Shown in pieces: positions 1 through 9,874 of a DNA stretch of 64,000 nt. The stretch is from an uncultured Alphaproteobacteria bacterium. GTDB lineage: Bacteria > Pseudomonadota > Alphaproteobacteria > Methylaequorales > Methylaequoraceae. Below the pieces are notes generated by a model. The model did not search any database, was not told where the DNA came from, and saw nothing but the letters and a program-made list of their open reading frames with translations. How positions within the stretch are numbered: the first letter of the stretch is position 1; every line of letters starts with the position of its first letter. A program made the translations under genes and the position numbers. The stretch spans positions 1 through 64,000 of the forward strand of contig CACHGK010000003.1 of NCBI GenBank assembly GCA_902579395.1, in the 5' to 3' direction.

Positions 1-1
1 G

Positions 2-163
2 TTCGTAAGAGACTGGATACTTGAATGTAAATCAGGACAATTAAATTTTAAAGCAGAAAAAAGGATTCAAAATCAAAAACAAATTGAAGTTGTTGGAGAA
101 AAACTAAGAAAAATGATGCCTTGGATAAGCTCTAATAAACTGGTAAATAAAAATAAAAACTAG
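2..163 (+). CDS. ilvC: ketol-acid reductoisomerase, C-terminal end (partial)
   Basis: An open frame runs in from the left window edge and ends at TAG 161-163, giving the last 53 codons. The tail reads FVRDWILEC..., then [14 protein letters not shown] and finally NKLVNKNKN, which matches the C-terminal knotted domain end of class I ketol-acid reductoisomerases (typical form: ...GAKLRAMMPW...LVDKSKN). The enzyme does the second step of valine/isoleucine synthesis (NADPH isomeroreduction of acetolactate). It lies 12 nt upstream of leuA in the same direction, a branched-chain amino acid arrangement. It is missing from the ORF track because its start is outside the window. Assignment rests on the tail motif only. 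Confidence 0.85.
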   Translation, partial: FVRDWILECKSGQLNFKAEKRIQNQKQIEVVGEKLRKMMPWISSNKLVNKNKN

Positions 164-175
164 TATTTTATTATT

Positions 176-1756
176 ATGAAAAAGGAAAGAATTTTAATTT
201 TTGATACTACATTAAGAGACGGGGAACAGTCTGCAGGAGCTTCCATGTCTGTTGAGGATAAAATTGAGATCGCAGAAAGACTAAACGAAATGAAAGTTGA
301 TATTATTGAAGCTGGATTCCCATTCGCATCAAAAGGAGATTTTCAAGGAGTGAAAAAAATTTCAGAGATTTCAAATTATTCTGTTGTTTGCGGATTAGCT
401 AGGGCGCAATTCAAGGATATTGACGCTGCTGGAGAAGCTCTTTCAAAAGCCAAAAGAAAAAGGATTCATACATTCATTTCAACAAGTGACTTACATATGA
501 AATATAAACTAAGAATGACAAAAAAAGAAGTTTTAGAATCCATAAATAAAAGTATTAATAGAGCATCTAGATATACCGATGATATAGAGTGGTCACCAGA
601 AGATGCCTCAAGGACTCAAGAAAGTTTTTTGTTTAAAAGTATAGAATATGCTATATCTTCAGGCGCAAAAACTATTAATATTCCTGATACTGTTGGTTAT
701 GCTATTCCAAAAGAATTTGGCGATTTGATTAAAAAGATTAAGAATAACGTTTCTAATATAGATAAGGCGGTAATCTCTGTGCACTGTCATAATGATTTGG
801 GTTTAGCTGTTTCGAATTCAATTTCTGCAATAAATGAGGGTGCTAGGCAAGTGGAATGTACAATTAATGGAATTGGGGAAAGAGCTGGAAATGCTGCTTT
901 AGAAGAAATAGTAATGTGCTTAAAAACACGAAGAGACAAATTACCTTTTTACACAAATATAAATTCAAGAAAAATAACTTTAATTTCACATCTTGTTTCA
1001 ACAATCACTGGCTTTTCTGTTCAACCAAATAAGGCAATAGTGGGAAAAAATGCATTTGCCCATGAATCTGGAATTCATCAAGATGGAATGCTAAAGAATT
1101 CAAATACATATGAAATAATTACTCCTGAAAGTATTGGTCTTTCTTCATCGGAGTTAGTTTTAGGTAAGCATTCTGGAAGGCATGCATTTAAAGTAAAGTT
1201 AAATGAGTTGGGCTTTAGTTTTGAAGAAAATAGTGTTAATAAATTATTTAAAAAATTTAAAGCTCTTGCTGATAAAAAGAAACAAATTTTTGAGGAAGAT
1301 CTTTACTCGTTGGTGGATAATGAACAAAAATTTAAGAAAAAATTAAATGTTGAGCTACTAAACCTTTCAGTCAAATGTGGTACTGACAAAGAATCAGAAG
1401 CAAACATTAAATTAAACATATTTGGAGAAACAAAGACTATAAAAAAACATGGAAACGGTCCTATAGACGCAATTTTCAATGCTTTAAAATCATTGATACC
1501 AAATAAAGCTAATCTAATTATATATCAGGTGAACGGAATTACAAAAGGTACTGACGCCCAAGCAGAGGTAAATGTCAGACTTGAAGAGAAATCAATAACC
1601 GTCCAAGGTCAAGGAAAAGACGTAGATACCATGGTTGCGTCGGCCAAAGCATATATTAATGCAATGAATAAACTGATAATGAAAAGAAAAAAAGCTCAGG
1701 ATTCAAAGTCTTTATTACAAATCTCAAATACAAAATTGAATAAACATGTAATTTAA
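176..1756 (+). CDS. leuA: 2-isopropylmalate synthase
   Basis: Condenses acetyl-CoA with 2-oxoisovalerate, the first committed step of leucine synthesis in the cytoplasm. Visible signatures are DTTLRDGEQ at residues 10-18, the metal-binding HCHNDLG near residue 203, NGIGERAGNAALEE, and HESGIHQDG in the catalytic TIM barrel plus linker. A C-terminal LeuA-type regulatory domain follows (about residues 390-510, with NGPIDAIFNALK and GTDAQAEVNVRL). Length of 526 aa is normal for the long bacterial form, so leucine feedback inhibition is likely. It directly follows ilvC; mreB begins 38 nt downstream. A distant homolog in the window (56291) is the citramalate synthase type; this one keeps the LeuA-type DTTLRDGEQ start. 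Confidence 0.96.
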   Translation: MKKERILIFDTTLRDGEQSAGASMSVEDKIEIAERLNEMKVDIIEAGFPFASKGDFQGVKKISEISNYSVVCGLARAQFKDIDAAGEALSKAKRKRIHTFISTSDLHMKYKLRMTKKEVLESINKSINRASRYTDDIEWSPEDASRTQESFLFKSIEYAISSGAKTINIPDTVGYAIPKEFGDLIKKIKNNVSNIDKAVISVHCHNDLGLAVSNSISAINEGARQVECTINGIGERAGNAALEEIVMCLKTRRDKLPFYTNINSRKITLISHLVSTITGFSVQPNKAIVGKNAFAHESGIHQDGMLKNSNTYEIITPESIGLSSSELVLGKHSGRHAFKVKLNELGFSFEENSVNKLFKKFKALADKKKQIFEEDLYSLVDNEQKFKKKLNVELLNLSVKCGTDKESEANIKLNIFGETKTIKKHGNGPIDAIFNALKSLIPNKANLIIYQVNGITKGTDAQAEVNVRLEEKSITVQGQGKDVDTMVASAKAYINAMNKLIMKRKKAQDSKSLLQISNTKLNKHVI

Positions 1757-1782
1757 TTGATTTTTGTTATTTATATGGTTAA

Positions 1783-2838
<1,056 letters not shown>

Positions 2839-2841
2839 TTT

Positions 2842-3681
2842 ATGGTAAACAAGTCGTCTTTCGGAAGAGGATTTAATTCAAGTATACTTAACAGTTATGT
2901 AATTAATTCTTTTTTGTGCATTGTAGTATCCTTTTTTTTATTTTTCTTATCAATAACAAATAATTCTTCACTTCAATCGCTCAGGTTTGCAACAATCTCA
3001 TTATGCAAACCTTTTTTTATTGCTGTTGGCAAGCCATTTAAAATTTTAAATAATTCATTTGTCTACCTAAGAGAGTTTAGAAATGCAAAAAATGAGAATT
3101 TAACTTTAATAGAAGAGAACAAAAATTTAAAAAAACAATTAGAAAAAAATAATTTCCTTTTACTGGAAAATCACAGACTTAGAAATCTGCTTAAAATTGA
3201 TGAAGTTGATTATGTGAAGAAAATAACAGCGAGGATTTTGATAGATGCATATAAAGATGATGGTTCATTAATTTATATAGATGTTGGCTCTGAAGACGGA
3301 TTAAAAATAAACGATATAGTATTTAATGAAGAAGGATTAATAGGAAGAATAATTGAACTAGGTAAAAACTCTTCGAAGGTACTAACAATTTTTAATGAAA
3401 ATTCAGTAATACCAGTTATTTCATTAAATTCTAAAAAGTCATTTTTTGTTCAGGGTCATGAAAGCAGACTAAAACTTCAGCACATAGATAAAAAATTTGA
3501 TTTGCACCACGGTGAAGTGGTTGTTTCGACTGATGCTGCAGGTTATTTTAAAGAGAATATAAAAATTGGAAGGGTTTTTAAAACATTAAATGATGTCTTC
3601 ATCATCCCATTTGCAAAAAAAACAGATTCAATCTATGTTAATGTTTTAATATATAACTTTAGAAACGAGTTTAGGGACTAG
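2842..3681 (+). CDS. mreC: rod shape-determining protein MreC
   Basis: Periplasmic scaffold that links MreB, MreD and the PBP2-RodA synthase. The protein has one N-terminal membrane helix (about residues 18-40), a coiled-coil stretch rich in K/E/N/L (about 85-120, ENKNLKKQLEKNNFLLLENH) and then the MreC beta domains with YIDVGSEDGLKINDIVFNEEGLIGRI, the family's most recognisable block. Length of 279 aa is normal. It starts 3 nt after mreB and ends 6 nt before mreD, so the genes are probably translated from one message. Confidence 0.95.
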   Translation: MVNKSSFGRGFNSSILNSYVINSFLCIVVSFFLFFLSITNNSSLQSLRFATISLCKPFFIAVGKPFKILNNSFVYLREFRNAKNENLTLIEENKNLKKQLEKNNFLLLENHRLRNLLKIDEVDYVKKITARILIDAYKDDGSLIYIDVGSEDGLKINDIVFNEEGLIGRIIELGKNSSKVLTIFNENSVIPVISLNSKKSFFVQGHESRLKLQHIDKKFDLHHGEVVVSTDAAGYFKENIKIGRVFKTLNDVFIIPFAKKTDSIYVNVLIYNFRNEFRD

Positions 3682-3687
3682 GTTTTT

Positions 3688-4185
3688 GTGATAAACAGTC
3701 TAATTTTTAAATCCTTACCATATCTTTTTATTTTGTTATTCATTTTTTTCGAGTTCACACCAGACTATCTCTTAGATGATAATTTAATAAAACCTTATAT
3801 GTTTTTCACTGTTTTATATTGTTGGGTTAACAATGACTATAGAAAATTTTCTCCATTTTCATTGCTTTTTTTATGCACACTATATGATTTATTGAATGGT
3901 GATATTGTTGGAATAACATGTTTGTTCTTTTTATTTTCTCAATATTCAAGAAGAAAGCAATTTAATGAACTAATTATTCTGGATCTTAAAGAAACGTGGG
4001 TTAAATATATTTTAATGCTAACAACTTATATTTGTACTATTTTATTATTGAAATTATTTTTATATAATGATGAAATAATTTTTAAGAATGTAACGATAAG
4101 TTTTATAGCCAGTATTGCATTCTATCCATTATTTTTTTCTATTGTAAACAAGTTAAGTCATAAATTTAGGAGCTATAATGAATAG
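3688..4185 (+). CDS. mreD: rod shape-determining protein MreD
   Basis: A 165-aa protein made almost entirely of hydrophobic helices (five or six segments), as expected for MreD, the integral membrane partner of MreC in the elongasome. Sequence conservation in this family is low, so the call depends on size, hydrophobicity and position between mreC and mrdA. GTG at 3688 is the start; it lies 6 nt after the mreC stop. Its last 8 bases overlap the mrdA start, consistent with translational coupling. Confidence 0.88.
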   Translation: MINSLIFKSLPYLFILLFIFFEFTPDYLLDDNLIKPYMFFTVLYCWVNNDYRKFSPFSLLFLCTLYDLLNGDIVGITCLFFLFSQYSRRKQFNELIILDLKETWVKYILMLTTYICTILLLKLFLYNDEIIFKNVTISFIASIAFYPLFFSIVNKLSHKFRSYNE

Positions 4186-5947
4186 AGAAGTAAATTTAGA
4201 GAGAAGGATAAGGAGAAGGTCATTGTTATTAGGAATTTCAAAGTCTTTTTTTACCTTATTAGTCCTCGGAAAGTTATTTTATCTTCAGATTTTACAAAAA
4301 TCAAAATATGGAGAACTTTCAGATCATAATAGAATTAAAGTAAAAATCTTATATCCAGAAAGAGGAACAATTTTTGACCTTTATAATAAGCCAATCGCAA
4401 CAAATAGAACAGATTATCAATTGAGTGTGTTTAAAGAAAAAAAATCTCTTATTAACAGCTATATTTCAAAATTATCAGGACATATTTCTTTTTCAGATAA
4501 AGAATTAAAGGAGATAGGGGAGAATATAAAAAAACAAGACTTGTCTGATTTTATTACAATTAAAAGGAATTTAAGCTGGAATGAACTTGAGTTTTTTGAA
4601 TTTATGAAAAATAAATTCCCTTTTCTAATTATAACTAAAGAAAAAGTAAGAAGTTATGAAAATGATTTAATTTACTCACATGTTCTTGGTTACGTTGGAT
4701 TTAAAAAAGATGTTGGAAAAAATAAATTATCTAATCTTAAAGTTGGAATTGCAGGAATTGAGAAAAAACTTAATTCGAAATTACTTGGTTCAGATGGATG
4801 GATAAAGTTTGAAACAAACTCAAAAGGAGTTGTGAATAAAGAATTGAATAAAAAAAATGCTATTCCAGGAAGAAATGTAAAAACTTTTTTGATTAGTGAA
4901 ATTCAAGAAAAAGCATACATGGAAATGAGAGGAATCAGAGGAGCAGTCGTCATGTTGGATTGTATTAGTGGTGGAATTAATTGTTTGGTATCATCACCGA
5001 CTTTTAACAATAATGAATTTAGTGACGGGGTGAGTGTGGATGAATGGAATGCATTATTGAAAAATGAGTTTAATCCTCTGCTTAATAGATCAATTGCTGG
5101 GTTATATTCTCCTGGTTCAACTTATAAACTTATAACAGCTTTATACGCATTGGAAAATAAAGGTTTTAACCCTAGAACAAAATTCAATTGTAGTGGGCAT
5201 ATTTCTTTTGGAAATAGAAAGTTTCATTGCTGGAAAAAAGAAGGACATGGAAATATTGACCTTCAGGATGCTATAAAAAAATCTTGTGATTGTTATTTTT
5301 ATAATTTAGCAAAAAGTATAGACATTGATGGGCTCGCAAACTTTTCGAATATTTTTTCTTATGGAAGACAGACTGGCATTGATATTCCAAATGAATTAAG
5401 AGGAATAATGCCTAATAAAGAATGGAAAATAAAAAATAGAGGAGAAAAATGGCAAAGAGGAGAGACACTTAATACTGTCATTGGTCAAGGTTTTATGTTG
5501 TCTACTCCATTACAAATCGCAATTATGACTGCAAGACTAGCTACAGGTAAAAAGATTGAGCCACGTATCATCTATGAAAATAAAACATTCGAAAAACTTA
5601 ATTTAAGTCAAAGCAATCTTGATTTCATAAAAAAATCTATGTATTTGGTTGTTAATGATAATAAAGGAACTGCTTTCAATTCAAGAATATTTGGAAAAAA
5701 AATGGCTGGAAAAACAGGTACATCTCAAGTAAGGAAGATTACCTCTGCGGAGAGAGAGGACAGAGTTTTAAAGAATGAAGAATTATCTTATAAACTTAGA
5801 GACCACTCCTTGTTCACATGTTTTGCTCCATTTGATAAGCCTAGGTTTGCACTATCAGTAGTAGCGGAGCATATGGGAAGTGGATCTAAAGTTGCCGCTC
5901 CAATAGCAAAAAATATAATCAATCTAGCTTTAAGAAAATATATTTAA
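4178..5947 (+). CDS. mrdA: penicillin-binding protein 2, peptidoglycan transpeptidase
   Basis: Class B transpeptidase that crosslinks lateral-wall peptidoglycan together with RodA. An N-terminal membrane anchor (about residues 15-37) is followed by the PBP dimerisation domain and the transpeptidase domain. Catalytic motifs are SPGSTYK (SxxK, near residue 311), KKSCDCYFYNLA (the SxN equivalent, in the SCD form usual for PBP2) and GKTGTSQ (KTG, near residue 512). Length of 589 aa is normal. It overlaps mreD by 8 nt and is separated from rodA by 1 nt, the standard mrdA-mrdB pair. Confidence 0.96.
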   Translation: MNREVNLERRIRRRSLLLGISKSFFTLLVLGKLFYLQILQKSKYGELSDHNRIKVKILYPERGTIFDLYNKPIATNRTDYQLSVFKEKKSLINSYISKLSGHISFSDKELKEIGENIKKQDLSDFITIKRNLSWNELEFFEFMKNKFPFLIITKEKVRSYENDLIYSHVLGYVGFKKDVGKNKLSNLKVGIAGIEKKLNSKLLGSDGWIKFETNSKGVVNKELNKKNAIPGRNVKTFLISEIQEKAYMEMRGIRGAVVMLDCISGGINCLVSSPTFNNNEFSDGVSVDEWNALLKNEFNPLLNRSIAGLYSPGSTYKLITALYALENKGFNPRTKFNCSGHISFGNRKFHCWKKEGHGNIDLQDAIKKSCDCYFYNLAKSIDIDGLANFSNIFSYGRQTGIDIPNELRGIMPNKEWKIKNRGEKWQRGETLNTVIGQGFMLSTPLQIAIMTARLATGKKIEPRIIYENKTFEKLNLSQSNLDFIKKSMYLVVNDNKGTAFNSRIFGKKMAGKTGTSQVRKITSAEREDRVLKNEELSYKLRDHSLFTCFAPFDKPRFALSVVAEHMGSGSKVAAPIAKNIINLALRKYI

Positions 5948-5948
5948 A

Positions 5949-7043
5949 ATGACTGATATTTTTTTTAAATTAAAGCAATTAAACTGGCTTTTGATTTCAC
6001 TTATTCTTTTTTTATCCTTTGTGGGTTTTGTTATGATTTATAGTGCGACCTTTGAAGAGGAGAATAAAATTTTCATATCTCATATCTATAAAATATTTAT
6101 TGGATCTCTTTTGATGATTTTTTTAAGTCTTTTAGATATTGATTTTTGGAAAAGATATTCATATTTTTTTTATTTTTTGGGATTAATTTTATTAATCTGG
6201 GCTTCTTTTTATGGTTATTTGGGTAAAGGTGCCAGAAGATGGATAAGTATTTTTGGAATTAACCTTCAACCGTCTGAAATCATGAAAATTTTTTTAATTT
6301 TATCACTTGCAAAATTTTTTGATGAAAAAAAAATTCAAGAACCCAGAGATTACTTTTTTCTCATTTTACCTGTATTACTAGTTATAATCCCGTTTTCCTT
6401 AATTCTAATACAACCTGACCTTGGGACAGCAATGCTTGTGCTTTTTGTCAGCATAGTAATTTTTTTTATTTCTGGAATAAATTGGAAATTTTTTTTTTCA
6501 TTTGGAATAATTTCTTTAATAGTAACACCATATTTTTGGAATGGTTTAAAAGAATATCAAAAGCAAAGAATTTTAACACTTTTTAATCCAGAAAATGATC
6601 CATTGGGTTCGGGTTATCATATAATACAATCGCAAATTGCAATTGGATCTGGTGGAACATTTGGAAAAGGTTGGTTGAAAGGCACACAGTCACATTTAGA
6701 TTTTTTACCAGAAAAGCATACAGATTTTATTTTTTCAATGTTAGGTGAAGAATTTGGTTTTATTGGAACTTTATCAGTTATTGGTTTGATATGCCTTATT
6801 ACCTTCATAACTTATAATATTACAGGAAGGTTTATACATGATATATATTGTAGAATTGTAGGTTATGGAATTATAACCAACTTCTTTTTTGCATCTTTTA
6901 TAAATATGTCAATGGTAATTGGAATTTTGCCTATTGTAGGTCTGCCTCTACCTTTAGTTTCTTTTGGTGGTTCATCTATGATAACATACTTCATAGGTTT
7001 TGGGATAATACTATCTATCGATCGAAATCTAAATTCGCGTTAG
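5949..7043 (+). CDS. rodA: SEDS-family peptidoglycan glycosyltransferase RodA
   Basis: Integral membrane glycan polymerase of the elongasome that works with PBP2. The 364-aa sequence is a series of about ten hydrophobic helices. It carries SEDS signatures: FVMIYSA in helix 1, GARRWISIFGINLQPSE, QPDLGTA, the extracytoplasmic LPEKHTDFIFSMLGEE and the C-terminal GLPLPLVSFGGSSM. It is the last gene of the mreB-mreC-mreD-mrdA-rodA run; its 3' end overlaps the convergent permease gene by 4 nt, leaving no room for a conventional terminator. Confidence 0.96.
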   Translation: MTDIFFKLKQLNWLLISLILFLSFVGFVMIYSATFEEENKIFISHIYKIFIGSLLMIFLSLLDIDFWKRYSYFFYFLGLILLIWASFYGYLGKGARRWISIFGINLQPSEIMKIFLILSLAKFFDEKKIQEPRDYFFLILPVLLVIIPFSLILIQPDLGTAMLVLFVSIVIFFISGINWKFFFSFGIISLIVTPYFWNGLKEYQKQRILTLFNPENDPLGSGYHIIQSQIAIGSGGTFGKGWLKGTQSHLDFLPEKHTDFIFSMLGEEFGFIGTLSVIGLICLITFITYNITGRFIHDIYCRIVGYGIITNFFFASFINMSMVIGILPIVGLPLPLVSFGGSSMITYFIGFGIILSIDRNLNSR

Positions 7044-8071
7044 GAAGATCCTTTATCAGATAAAAGAATAGAAAATTTTTTAGTTTGCTTAAATCTACTC
7101 AGTGTTATTGATATTACAACAAGAATAGGAACGCTAAGAAACATGCCAGCAATTCCCCAAATTTTGCCCATAATACTTAAAAAAATAATCATAACTATTG
7201 GGCTTATATTCAATGTGTTTCCCATGAGCTTTGGTTCTAAGATGTTTCCAATAAATATTTGAGTTAGAGTTAAAAGTAATAATGTGATAGTGGGTTCAGG
7301 AATATTAAGAAATTGAATCAATGAAAATAAAGTGGGGATTATGATGGCAAGTAATGATCCTATAACTGGAATGAAATTTAATAAAAAAGAGAGTACTCCA
7401 AAAGTAGGAGCTAAGTTATTATTTAAGAGGTAGAGAACTATAAAAGTTAACAAGCCCGTTAAAAAACTGGTTAAAGTTTTTAATTTAAAATAGTAAAAAA
7501 TATCTGAGTTAATCTTTTTAAATATCTGAACATTTTTTTTTTTGAATATTATATTTACCTTTCTCAAAAAATATTTTTCTTCAATGATAAAGAATATCAA
7601 GAAAATAATAATAAATGAGAAGTTCCCAGCAAATGACGTTAAATTATTAAGGACTTTTGAAAAAATTGAAAGTAGATTTAGTGAACCAAATAAATTTTCC
7701 GTTGGAATAAAATTACCTACTGGAGATTTTAAGAACATTTGAAGAATTAACTCTAGATTCTTTTGATACATAATCGAGTTGTTTATTACTTGAGTAATAT
7801 TTAACTTTAGAATAATCCAGAAAAAGTAAAAAATAGTAAAAATTGTTATAAACATAAATAACATTGCAAAAACTTCGTGAAAATTTATTTTCAGATGTTT
7901 GTTTGAAAATAACAATAATTGATTTGATAGAGACTTTATTACAATAAAAATAAAAAGTGCAAGAAATAAAGGGAGGAGAATAAATTTTCCATAATGAAGT
8001 AAAATAGTAAAAAGAAAAAAAAATAATAATGTTGAGTTAATATTCATTTTTTTATTTTTTATAATCTTCAA
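7040..8071 (-). CDS. AI-2E family transporter (PerM/YdiK-like permease)
   Basis: A 343-aa polytopic membrane protein with about seven to eight hydrophobic helices. The order matches the AI-2E/UPF0118 family: two close N-terminal helices, a long amphipathic middle (about residues 85-150) and a C-terminal block containing GLLTFIVLYLL, FIPVIGSLLAIIIPTLF, IGNILEPKLMGNTLNISPIVMI and WGIAGMFLSVPI. The block ending EPKLMG is the family hallmark. Members move diverse solutes or ions, so the substrate cannot be named. The ORF starts at 8071, overlapping the lipoprotein gene by 20 nt; the in-frame ATG at 8047 (MNINSTLL) would remove the overlap and is equally likely. It is the last gene of the minus-strand apt-to-permease run. 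Confidence 0.87.
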   Translation of the reverse strand: MKIIKNKKMNINSTLLFFFLFTILLHYGKFILLPLFLALFIFIVIKSLSNQLLLFSNKHLKINFHEVFAMLFMFITIFTIFYFFWIILKLNITQVINNSIMYQKNLELILQMFLKSPVGNFIPTENLFGSLNLLSIFSKVLNNLTSFAGNFSFIIIFLIFFIIEEKYFLRKVNIIFKKKNVQIFKKINSDIFYYFKLKTLTSFLTGLLTFIVLYLLNNNLAPTFGVLSFLLNFIPVIGSLLAIIIPTLFSLIQFLNIPEPTITLLLLTLTQIFIGNILEPKLMGNTLNISPIVMIIFLSIMGKIWGIAGMFLSVPILVVISITLSRFKQTKKFSILLSDKGSS

Positions 8072-8744
8072 GAATTTGTGTCATTTTTGTTGTGCCGAAT
8101 AAGTCAGAATCAGTTTCTTCAATCCTTTCACTCTTAATTAATCCTACACCTTTTGCATACCACTCTTTAGAGATAATTTTAATTTTTATTGAACCAATTT
8201 CACTATCACCTATAAACTTTGTTTCACCCTCACCTATAAGGAATATACAATCTTTAAACTTTCCCAATGGAGTTGAAATAATTGCATTATTTGAAATTAT
8301 TTCATAATTGATTTGAAAGTTCGTTGTTGCTCTGTAATCATAGTACGGATACCTTTTAAGGATTAAATATGTTTTGCTTTCAACTTCCCACTTCTTGCCA
8401 ACATCTAATGGGAAAGGCAAAACAAGTCTTTTTTTTTCACTAAAATTTATTGATTTATCTTTAGCAAATGAAATTCCGTTTCTGTAGATTCCATTTTTGT
8501 CTGTTTCATAATAGAAAATAGAACCATCTTCTCTAAGAAGAGGAAAAATTATTTTTTTTTTACCATCAATTTCAATTTTTTTTTTTCCAAGTGATAAATT
8601 AACTTTTTTATAAGTTGTTTTCTTTTCTACTTCTGGTTCTATTTCAACTTTGTACGACCAAGATTTTTTTCTTTCAAGCGGAAAATATGAATTATCATTT
8701 TCTGAGCATCCAGTAATAAAAAAAAACAATAATAGATATAGCAT
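8052..8744 (-). CDS. conserved lipoprotein of unknown function (copy 1)
   Basis: A short hydrophobic signal ends in a lipobox (FFITGCS, Cys at residue 13), so an envelope lipoprotein is predicted. The mature 218-aa part is beta-rich with no enzyme motif that I recognise. It is a clear paralog of the product at 34437: both share YFP plus W-x-Y-x-V after the lipid Cys, DGS-x-YY in the middle, and the run F-x-D-C-I-x-L-I-G-x-G, FIGD, G-x-I near the C-terminus, then VGL-x-K and FG-x-x-K. It begins 1 nt inside the end of the 2-TM protein gene in the ExbB/ExbD-like cluster, so it may be an outer part of that complex (inference). Confidence 0.75.
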   Translation of the reverse strand: MLYLLLFFFITGCSENDNSYFPLERKKSWSYKVEIEPEVEKKTTYKKVNLSLGKKKIEIDGKKKIIFPLLREDGSIFYYETDKNGIYRNGISFAKDKSINFSEKKRLVLPFPLDVGKKWEVESKTYLILKRYPYYDYRATTNFQINYEIISNNAIISTPLGKFKDCIFLIGEGETKFIGDSEIGSIKIKIISKEWYAKGVGLIKSERIEETDSDLFGTTKMTQILEDYKK

Positions 8745-9265
8745 TATTTTTCTGGCAAAAGTTGATTGGGCATATCAAAAAAATTAAGTTTTGAACTTAC
8801 TGATGATGCCTTTTCTTTCTTTAAAACAGAAGATATTATATTTTTTTTATTTTCATCGACTTGCTCTCCCATTTGCGGAATACCATTTTTTATATTTACT
8901 TGTGCTTTAGAAATTTTCTCATGCACTTCCTTATTATATTTTAAACTATATGACCTAGGAGTACTTAAACCAGCAAGATCGTCCATATCAGCAATCCAAA
9001 TATAAATAAATCCCTCTGAATTTATAAGTGCATTTGGTTCATAAATCTGCGCAGCTATAAGTCTAAATCTATCTGGCAAGGAGTCACTAGAGGGCCAACC
9101 TAAAAGATTTTTAAATGAATCGTAGGTCAAAACATAGAATAGAGTTGTCAAAATAATCATGGTTGACTTTATGCTCCAATGAAAATTTGTTCTTAAGTTA
9201 AATAGCACCAACAGGAATGCTAAAATTACATAACATATAATTATTAAAAAAATCTCTGAGCTCAT
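8744..9265 (-). CDS. hypothetical two-helix membrane protein of the TolQ-like cluster
   Basis: I do not recognise a named family. The 173-aa product has two adjacent N-terminal helices (about residues 4-23 and 33-50). A well-conserved-looking soluble region follows with GWPSSDSLPDRFRLIAAQI and GFIYIWIADMDDL, then a charged C-terminal tail with the pattern GIPQMGEQVDENKK. Both ends of the soluble part look extracytoplasmic or peripheral. It starts 12 nt after the ExbD-like gene and ends overlapping the lipoprotein gene by 1 nt, so it should be part of the same complex. The tight coupling with ExbB/ExbD-like genes is the only functional clue. Confidence 0.7.
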   Translation of the reverse strand: MSSEIFLIIICYVILAFLLVLFNLRTNFHWSIKSTMIILTTLFYVLTYDSFKNLLGWPSSDSLPDRFRLIAAQIYEPNALINSEGFIYIWIADMDDLAGLSTPRSYSLKYNKEVHEKISKAQVNIKNGIPQMGEQVDENKKNIISSVLKKEKASSVSSKLNFFDMPNQLLPEK

Positions 9266-9277
9266 ATAATCCTTTCG

Positions 9278-9874
9278 TTAATTTTCTGGAACCAATTTTT
9301 TAAATAAGTTGCCAGATATACTTACTGTTCCATCTTGAGTAATATTAAATCTTGTGGCAGTTTTTTCTACACCTTTTTTTTCTAAATTTAATGTTCCGTA
9401 GTAAATTACTTCAAGTTGTGGATTAACTTTTTCTACCTTTACATTAACATCAACTGGTTGTTCTGTTTTTGTAGCATAATAGTGGATATTTACAATATAT
9501 TCTCCAGGAACTACTGCCCTAACAGTGACAACTTCTTGATTAAGAGGATTTTGAACTTTTTCTCCATTTATTTCAATAGTATCATTTAAAAGTCCTCTGT
9601 CATCCCTATCCAGATGAACAAAACCTGCCTCTTTACCACGAAACCAGACTAATTCACCTGTTGGGCTCTGAACATATGTGTCGATATCGTCAGGACTATT
9701 ATCCTTCCAACTTACAGTTATTATATATTCAGCTTTAGGATTTATTACACCGGTTTTGGGTATTGGATTCATAAAAATAATTGCCAAGAACATAAGTAAT
9801 GTAAAAGACAGTAAAATATTAAACAGTAAATCTGTAAATGGGTCTGCTTTTAATCTTCTACCTGAATAAGACAT
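9278..9874 (-). CDS. ExbD/MotB-like anchored protein with a periplasmic beta domain
   Basis: A single N-terminal membrane helix (about residues 14-34) follows a short basic cytoplasmic end. It begins DPFTDLLFNILLSFTLLMF. The Asp (residue 15) sits where ExbD, TolR and MotB carry their proton-binding Asp. The remaining 160 residues are predicted periplasmic and beta-rich, with WKDNSPDDIDTYVQSPTGE and VPGEYIVNIHYYA. This pattern resembles DUF2135-type or Ig-like domains rather than the ExbD or OmpA-like peptidoglycan-binding domain. It overlaps the upstream ExbB-like gene by 1 nt, so the pair is very likely a stator unit. The partner moved by it is unknown. Confidence 0.75.
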   Translation of the reverse strand: MSYSGRRLKADPFTDLLFNILLSFTLLMFLAIIFMNPIPKTGVINPKAEYIITVSWKDNSPDDIDTYVQSPTGELVWFRGKEAGFVHLDRDDRGLLNDTIEINGEKVQNPLNQEVVTVRAVVPGEYIVNIHYYATKTEQPVDVNVKVEKVNPQLEVIYYGTLNLEKKGVEKTATRFNITQDGTVSISGNLFKKLVPEN